Shown here piece after piece: positions 59,068 to 64,000 of a DNA stretch of 64,000 nt. Every line of letters starts with the position of its first letter. Within the stretch, counting starts at the first letter, position 1. The notes beneath the pieces were generated by a model that was not told the DNA's origin, made no database searches, and saw only the letters and a program-made list of their open reading frames with translations. The stretch is taken from assembly GCA_963664675.2 (NCBI GenBank), contig CAXXLB010000014.1:248001-312000 (forward strand), given 5' to 3'. The DNA is from JASGMR01 sp963664675 (GTDB taxonomy: Bacteria; Thermotogota; Thermotogae; Petrotogales; Kosmotogaceae). The position numbers and the translations under genes are program-made.

Positions 59068-61659
59068 GTGGATTACAAAGATACATTGAATCTTCCCTCA
59101 ACATCTTTTTCAATGAGGGCAAAATTGGTATCAAAAGAACCTGAAAGATTAAAAAAATGGGAAGAAATGGATTTATATAATTTCATTCAGAAGAAAATGG
59201 AAGGCGCGGACGATTTCATTCTTCATGATGGTCCTCCATATGCCAATGGAGATATCCATCTTGGGACAGCAATGAATAAAATTTTGAAAGATTTCATAGT
59301 TAAATATAAAACGATGAGGGGTTACAATTCTCCTTATATTCCCGGTTGGGACACTCACGGTTTACCGATCGAGCAAAAAGTGATGACGAATCTCGGAAAA
59401 AAGGCTAAGGAAAAATCCAAAGACGAGATCAGAAAGCTCTGTAGGGAATACGCTTCGAAATTTGTCAAACTGCAGAGAGAACAGTTCAAAAGACTCGGTG
59501 TCAGGGGAGATTGGGAACATCCATATCTGACTTATAATACAAAATATGAAGCCAACGTACTCAGAGTCCTGGGTGGACTCGTTGAAAAGGGCAATGTATA
59601 CAGAAACAAAAAGCCTATATACTGGTGTACGAGTTGTGAAACAGCTCTGGCTGAAGCTGAAGTCGAATATCAGGATGATGAATCTTATTCAATATATGTG
59701 AAGTTTCAGGATAAGGAAGATCCTTCAAAATATTACATAATCTGGACTACAACTCCGTGGACATTACCCGCAAACGTTGCCATAGCACTCCATCCTGCAT
59801 ATGAATATGCAGAAGTGAAGGTTGGGGAAGAAAAATGGATCATGGCGAAAGATCTGGTTAAAAATGTCATGGAAAAAGCCGGAATAGAGAACTACGAGGT
59901 AATAGAAGTTAAAAAAGGAAATGAATACGAGGGTAAGAAAGCACTACATCCCTTTATGGACAGGGATTCTTTGATTGTGAATGCGCTTTATGTAGATCTG
60001 GAAACAGGTTCAGGTTGTGTTCATACCGCACCAGGACATGGTGCTGACGATTATATCACTGGTTTGAAATACGGTCTTCCCATACTCGCGCCGGTGGATG
60101 AACAGGGTAATTTTACAGCGGAAGCCGGAAAGGATCTTGAGGGGCTGTTTGTATTCAAAGGAAATGAAGTGGTAAATGAAAAATTAAAGAAATCGGGACA
60201 TCTGGTGGCTTTTGATACCTTTAAACATTCATATCCGCACTGCTGGAGATGTCACAAGCCAATAATTTTCAGAGCTACCGAACAGTGGTTTATCTCCATA
60301 GATAAGAATGATCTGAGAAAGAGGACTCTAGAAGCGATAAAGAGTACGAAATGGTTCCCGAAGTGGGGAGAAACCAGAATCTTTTCTATGATAAGTGATA
60401 GGCCCGATTGGTGCATTTCCAGACAGAGATCCTGGGGAATACCCATTCCCGCCGTCAAATGTAAGAAATGCGGTAAAGTGCATTTAACGAAGGAAATAGT
60501 GGATTTCTATGCCGATAAAGTTGAGGAATTCGGGGCGGATATATGGTTTGAATGGAAACCGAAAGAACTCCTTCCTCCCGATTTCAAATGTGATGAATGT
60601 GGAGGAAATGATTTCGAATTGCTGGAGGATATTCTTGATGTCTGGATAGATTCGGGTTCTTCTTACAAAGCTGTTGTTCAGGAAAATCCCGCTTTGAGAT
60701 TCCCTGCGGATGTGTATATTGAGGGAAGTGATCAGCATAGAGGCTGGTTCAATTCTTCACTGACTCTTTCTGTGGGAAATGAAGGGATTGCACCGTTCAA
60801 GGCTGTTATCACGCATGGTTATGTGAATGATGAGAAGGGTCATAAGATGTCAAAATCGATGAGAAATACTGTGGCCCCGCAAAAGATAAATGAAAGATAT
60901 GGAGCGGATATATTGAGACTCTGGGTAGCGAGTACGAATTATCAGGAAGATGTCAGAGCTTCCGACAGCATAATAAAACAGCAGACCGAAAATTATAAGA
61001 AGATCAGAAATACACTCAGATATCTTATAGGAAATCTGGAAGGATTCGATGCAGATAAAGTCGTACCATTTGAAGATATGATGGAACTGGATAAATGGGC
61101 AATGATAAAGATAAATGAACTGGTAAAAGCCGTGACATACAGGATGGAAAATTATGAATTTTACAGAATGTTCCAGACGGTTATGAAATTTCTCATAACG
61201 GATATGAGCGCCTTTTATCTGGATATATTGAAAGACAGACTTTACTGCGAAGGAAAAAATTCAATAGAACGAAGATCCGCACAAACAGTTCTTTTAAAAT
61301 TACTGGAAGTGATAACTAAAATATTAACCCCAATACTGACATTCACAAGTGAAGAAGTCTACGAATATTTTCCGGAAAAGATGAGAAAATATGAAACCGT
61401 TCAGCTCGAAAAGTGGCCGGAATATGATGAGAACATCATGGATCTGGAATTGCTTGAAAAATATGAAAGAATAAATAAACTCAGGGAGGATGTTTTAAAA
61501 GCGCTTGAAATGGCTAGAAATGAGAAAAAAATAGGAAATCCTCTCGATGCAAATGTTAAGATAAAAATAAAAGATGAAAAAATAATGGGAAGATCTGAAA
61601 ACATTATCGATGGAAAATATAGCCGATATATTCATTGTATCCGGAGTGGAACTCTCTGA
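59068..61659 (+). CDS. ileS: Isoleucyl-tRNA synthetase, 3' end frameshifted
   Basis: GTG 59068 with GGAGGTG upstream. The uninterrupted frame is 863 codons and holds the whole catalytic core: HIGH-like GDIHLGTAMNK, the editing domain with WTTTPWTLPANVA, KMSKSMRN, and the anticodon-binding domain. IleRS normally continues to about 915-930 aa with a C-terminal zinc ribbon. Here the frame leaves homology near base 61595 and stops at 61659, while the expected remainder is found in other frames up to 61822. The core looks functional; loss of the zinc domain, if real, usually impairs the enzyme. Confidence 0.9.
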   Translation: MDYKDTLNLPSTSFSMRAKLVSKEPERLKKWEEMDLYNFIQKKMEGADDFILHDGPPYANGDIHLGTAMNKILKDFIVKYKTMRGYNSPYIPGWDTHGLPIEQKVMTNLGKKAKEKSKDEIRKLCREYASKFVKLQREQFKRLGVRGDWEHPYLTYNTKYEANVLRVLGGLVEKGNVYRNKKPIYWCTSCETALAEAEVEYQDDESYSIYVKFQDKEDPSKYYIIWTTTPWTLPANVAIALHPAYEYAEVKVGEEKWIMAKDLVKNVMEKAGIENYEVIEVKKGNEYEGKKALHPFMDRDSLIVNALYVDLETGSGCVHTAPGHGADDYITGLKYGLPILAPVDEQGNFTAEAGKDLEGLFVFKGNEVVNEKLKKSGHLVAFDTFKHSYPHCWRCHKPIIFRATEQWFISIDKNDLRKRTLEAIKSTKWFPKWGETRIFSMISDRPDWCISRQRSWGIPIPAVKCKKCGKVHLTKEIVDFYADKVEEFGADIWFEWKPKELLPPDFKCDECGGNDFELLEDILDVWIDSGSSYKAVVQENPALRFPADVYIEGSDQHRGWFNSSLTLSVGNEGIAPFKAVITHGYVNDEKGHKMSKSMRNTVAPQKINERYGADILRLWVASTNYQEDVRASDSIIKQQTENYKKIRNTLRYLIGNLEGFDADKVVPFEDMMELDKWAMIKINELVKAVTYRMENYEFYRMFQTVMKFLITDMSAFYLDILKDRLYCEGKNSIERRSAQTVLLKLLEVITKILTPILTFTSEEVYEYFPEKMRKYETVQLEKWPEYDENIMDLELLEKYERINKLREDVLKALEMARNEKKIGNPLDANVKIKIKDEKIMGRSENIIDGKYSRYIHCIRSGTL

Positions 61660-61822
61660 CAACGTAACAAAGTATGAAGGAAGTGTTGCTATAATAGATG
61701 TGGAGTTTTTTTGAAGGAGAAAAGTGTGAAAGATGCTGGAAGTATTCTAAAGAAACGGAAAGAACGAAAGCTTTCCTGCTACATGCCCGAGGTGTTCGAA
61801 GGTACTGGAAAACAATGAATAG
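61595..61822 (+). pseudogene. ileS: Displaced C-terminal zinc-ribbon region of ileS
   Basis: In a second frame from about 61600 one reads SMENIADIFIVSGVELSDN and on to DVEFF, which stops at a run of seven T (61709-61715); dropping one T continues as EGEKCERCWKYSKETE; after an A-run near 61758 a one-base insertion would resume SFPATCPRCSKVLENNE and TAG at 61820-61822. The zinc ligands CERC and CPRC are thus preserved but split over frames. Confidence 0.8.
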
Positions 61823-61833
61823 GTGGTGATTTA

Positions 61834-64000
61834 ATGAAAAGGATTACCCTATTAATTTTTGTTCTGGTTATTTTATCATGTAGCTTTTTCGGAAGCTATT
61901 TTGTTAAGCCAGATGATGTGATATCGATTTCCGTATTCAACCAGCCCGAACTTTCAGTGGAGAGCAAGGTTGGCCCGGATGGTTTTATTTCTGTACCACC
62001 GGTTGGATCCCTGAAAGTTTCCGACAAAACAGTTGAACAAATTGAATCTGAAATAACAAAGATGTATGAGAATAAAAAAATCTTTGCTGCTGTTCCATCC
62101 ATAACCGTATCGGTTATTGAATACAGTCCTTATAAATATTATGCTCTGGGTGAACTGGTTAATCCCGGACTCGTTGTGTCTTCTGAAAGTCAGATCACCA
62201 TTTCGCAGTTGATAGGACTGGCATCGGGGCTTAAGGAAACAGCGAACCTTTATAATGCTTTCATCATAAGATCCAATGGTGACAGAGAGGCGATGGATCT
62301 CTCGCTTCTCATTGAGAACGGTGAGGGTGCATTTAAAGAAATATATCCGGGAGACACTTTATACGTTCCCGATGGAAAAAAGGACTGGATAAAAGTAATA
62401 GGAGAGTTTCAGAATCCTGGCCTTGTGAAATATACCACGGGAATAAAACTGACACAACTTGTCGCCCAGGCCGGTGGTCTGAAGGATACGGCTAACGGTG
62501 AAGAAATCATAGTATTAACAGAAAGTGACCCGACGAGACGTACATACAATTTGAACGATATCCTGAAGGGAAAAGCTGAAAACCCGGAGCTGTGTGCCGG
62601 ATGTACGATTTACGTTGAATCAAAATATGAAAAGGGAATAACGATTCTCGGTGAAGTGAACAAATCGGGAGTCTTTTATAAAGAAGAGCTTTCACTTTTG
62701 AGTTTGATAGGCGAGGCCGGAGGGTTGAAAGACTCTGCGGCAAATAAAATTACAATAATAGATTATGAAAACGGCCTGACTGAAGAAGTAAATATAGAGG
62801 AAGTTTATTCTGGAAAGGTTAAGGATCCATCCGTATTCATAGGTCAAACGGTTTTAGTTCCTTCCGACGATGAAAGATTTGCATACATAATGGGTGAAGT
62901 CAAAAATCCAGGTATAAAATATTTCATTAAAGATGAAAATATGACTCTGGGAGTTCTGCTATCAAAAGGCGGCGGGCTGACGAATGTCTCAGGAAATATT
63001 TATCTGGAGACCAATGGAGATAAGAAAATATTGTCCAAAAGTTCAGATATAGATTTGAATGTTCAGATTCCCCAGGGAGCAATAATAAATGTGGAGAAAG
63101 TGGTCAATCAGTATGTTTACGTTATAGCAGACAACAAGAGCAACCTTCTTGAATATCAACCCGGAGATATGATAACTCTGAGAAAAGTTCTGTCGGCTTT
63201 GAATCTTCTCAATCTCAACCAGAAGGGGATAGTCACCGTTATCAATCCCGAAGGCAAAAAATCTTATATTTCGATAGAAGAATTAAAAACCAAGGATTAT
63301 ACGATAGAAAATGAATCTGTAGTCCAGTATCCCGTAGAGCTCACGAAGATTTCCGTTCTGGGTTCCGTTAAATCCAGTGGCATTCAGGAATTTCAAATAG
63401 GTGAAGTCCCATACCTCACAACGGTTATAGCTAGAGCGGGAGGAACGACCGGAAGTGCAGACCTGGAAAATGTTCAGATAATAAACGGTCAGGAAAAATA
63501 TGAATTCAATGTTGATATGATATTAAAAGGAATTTCAATAGATCCTGTTCTGGATAACAACACTATAATTTATATACCGGAACTTCCTGAGAGATACGTT
63601 TATTTAATAGGTGCCGAAAACGGTGGCAAAATAGTTTTCAACGACGATGAAAGTCTGACTCTTTTGAATCTTCTGGCGAAGGCAAACCTTGGAATAAATA
63701 CAGATGAGTCCGTCGAAATAACACTGCCGGCGGGGAACAGTTACAAGGTTAAATTATCCGATATAAAAAGGAATAACGTAGCTCTTGAAATAGGAAGTGT
63801 GATAAAATATCCGGAAATTAAAACGGAGGTAATAGTCCTTGGAGCGGTTAAAAATCCGGGATTATTCACCTTTGATAGCGGAGATGATTTATCTTTGATA
63901 AAGGCCCTGTCTGCTGCAGGCGGAATAATCGAAGGTGAAGCGGATATTTCGAATATAAAAGTATCCGATTCTTCAGGTAAAACAAATGAATTTGATTTGA
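61834..64000 (+). CDS. Polysaccharide export-type lipoprotein with multiple SLBB repeats (runs off window)
   Basis: Open from ATG 61834 (AGGTGGTG upstream) to the window end, 722 codons, no stop. A signal peptide with a likely lipoprotein Cys (VILSC, about residue 16). First comes the Wza/Poly_export domain (KPDDVISISVFNQPELS, GPDGFISVPPVG), then about eight SLBB-like beta-grasp units each opening with a G-E-V-x-N-P-G type turn (YALGELVNPG, KVIGEFQNPG, TILGEVNKSG, YIMGEVKNPG, SVLGSVKSSG, IVLGAVKNPG among them) and an AGGL turn. Wza-type proteins have two or three such units; this one is unusually long. Probably exports or anchors a surface polysaccharide. Confidence 0.85.
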   Translation, partial: MKRITLLIFVLVILSCSFFGSYFVKPDDVISISVFNQPELSVESKVGPDGFISVPPVGSLKVSDKTVEQIESEITKMYENKKIFAAVPSITVSVIEYSPYKYYALGELVNPGLVVSSESQITISQLIGLASGLKETANLYNAFIIRSNGDREAMDLSLLIENGEGAFKEIYPGDTLYVPDGKKDWIKVIGEFQNPGLVKYTTGIKLTQLVAQAGGLKDTANGEEIIVLTESDPTRRTYNLNDILKGKAENPELCAGCTIYVESKYEKGITILGEVNKSGVFYKEELSLLSLIGEAGGLKDSAANKITIIDYENGLTEEVNIEEVYSGKVKDPSVFIGQTVLVPSDDERFAYIMGEVKNPGIKYFIKDENMTLGVLLSKGGGLTNVSGNIYLETNGDKKILSKSSDIDLNVQIPQGAIINVEKVVNQYVYVIADNKSNLLEYQPGDMITLRKVLSALNLLNLNQKGIVTVINPEGKKSYISIEELKTKDYTIENESVVQYPVELTKISVLGSVKSSGIQEFQIGEVPYLTTVIARAGGTTGSADLENVQIINGQEKYEFNVDMILKGISIDPVLDNNTIIYIPELPERYVYLIGAENGGKIVFNDDESLTLLNLLAKANLGINTDESVEITLPAGNSYKVKLSDIKRNNVALEIGSVIKYPEIKTEVIVLGAVKNPGLFTFDSGDDLSLIKALSAAGGIIEGEADISNIKVSDSSGKTNEFDL

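Noticed and set aside
61686..61697. TGCTATAAT as a promoter for the SLBB gene
   Set aside because: It lies inside the displaced ileS coding sequence and reads as part of GSVAIIDVEFF; the match is likely coding coincidence.

Overview
The window is an AT-rich, gene-dense bacterial chromosome segment. The gene set and order point to the Thermotogota: a DHH-CBS-CBS-tRNA nucleotidyltransferase fusion of about 865 aa, the run RsmB-like/RlmN/RsgA/Rpe/RdgB/PhoH/HD-hydrolase/YbeY, a long RecG, a monomeric-type [FeFe] hydrogenase, and a periplasmic/outer-envelope set with a beta-barrel ending in Phe. The assignment to phylum is inference from architecture; no rRNA or tRNA gene was seen.

Layout. 1-1510 (minus): an isochorismatase-family hydrolase (cut by the window edge) and a LiaF-like membrane protein. 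1901-9959 (minus): one tightly overlapping operon of a DUF123 protein, a SAM hydrolase, the tRNA nucleotidyltransferase fusion, ispE, rqcH, a membrane protein and a rhomboid protease. 10052-12692 (minus): a YibE/F-like protein and a secreted alkaline phosphatase. 13081-14829 (plus): [FeFe] hydrogenase. 14947-20278 (plus): a three-gene cassette of a large unknown protein, a DUF2791/BrxD-like ATPase and an Lhr-like helicase, the best candidate in the window for an under-described system. 20368-28025 (plus): a ribosome-maturation and housekeeping operon, convergent with a sigma-54-type activator carrying an altered Walker B (27982-29274). 29340-32418: a beta-barrel protein and two lipoproteins, one with a dockerin-like calcium-binding pair. 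32441-40045 (minus): a molybdenum hydroxylase (xanthine dehydrogenase family) with two FAD subunits, translationally coupled to a sugar-type binding protein and a fused MalF-MalG-like permease. It is divergent from hpt, which leads the operon hpt/small membrane protein/degV/recG/rsmD (40231-44887), followed by a soluble histidine kinase.

46670-59050 is accessory and mobile. Intergenic DNA here is built from degenerate tandem repeats: 11-bp units close to CAACTATCGTT, and several heptamer families (GTTCTCT-like, AACACTA-like, AACTAGT-like). Into these arrays have gone an IS3-family element that was itself split by an IS21-family element (6-bp target duplication AAAGAG), and a second IS3-family element that received a copy of itself (4-bp duplication TAAT; both copies compute to exactly 1443 bp). 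A mobile-type ATPase with a perfect 16-bp inverted-repeat operator lies between them. Downstream are a divergent F420-hydrogenase-beta-like protein/polysaccharide pyruvyl transferase pair and a single-domain response regulator. The window closes with ileS, whose 3' zinc-finger region is broken by about three frameshifts, and the start of a long multi-SLBB polysaccharide-export-type lipoprotein.

Genes work together in visible blocks: RNA and ribosome quality control (nucleotidyltransferase, RqcH, RlmN, RsgA, YbeY, RsmD), envelope and polysaccharide functions near both right-hand clusters, and purine-linked metabolism around 40 kb. Promoters repeatedly show an extended -10 of the form TGnTATAAT with poor -35 elements.
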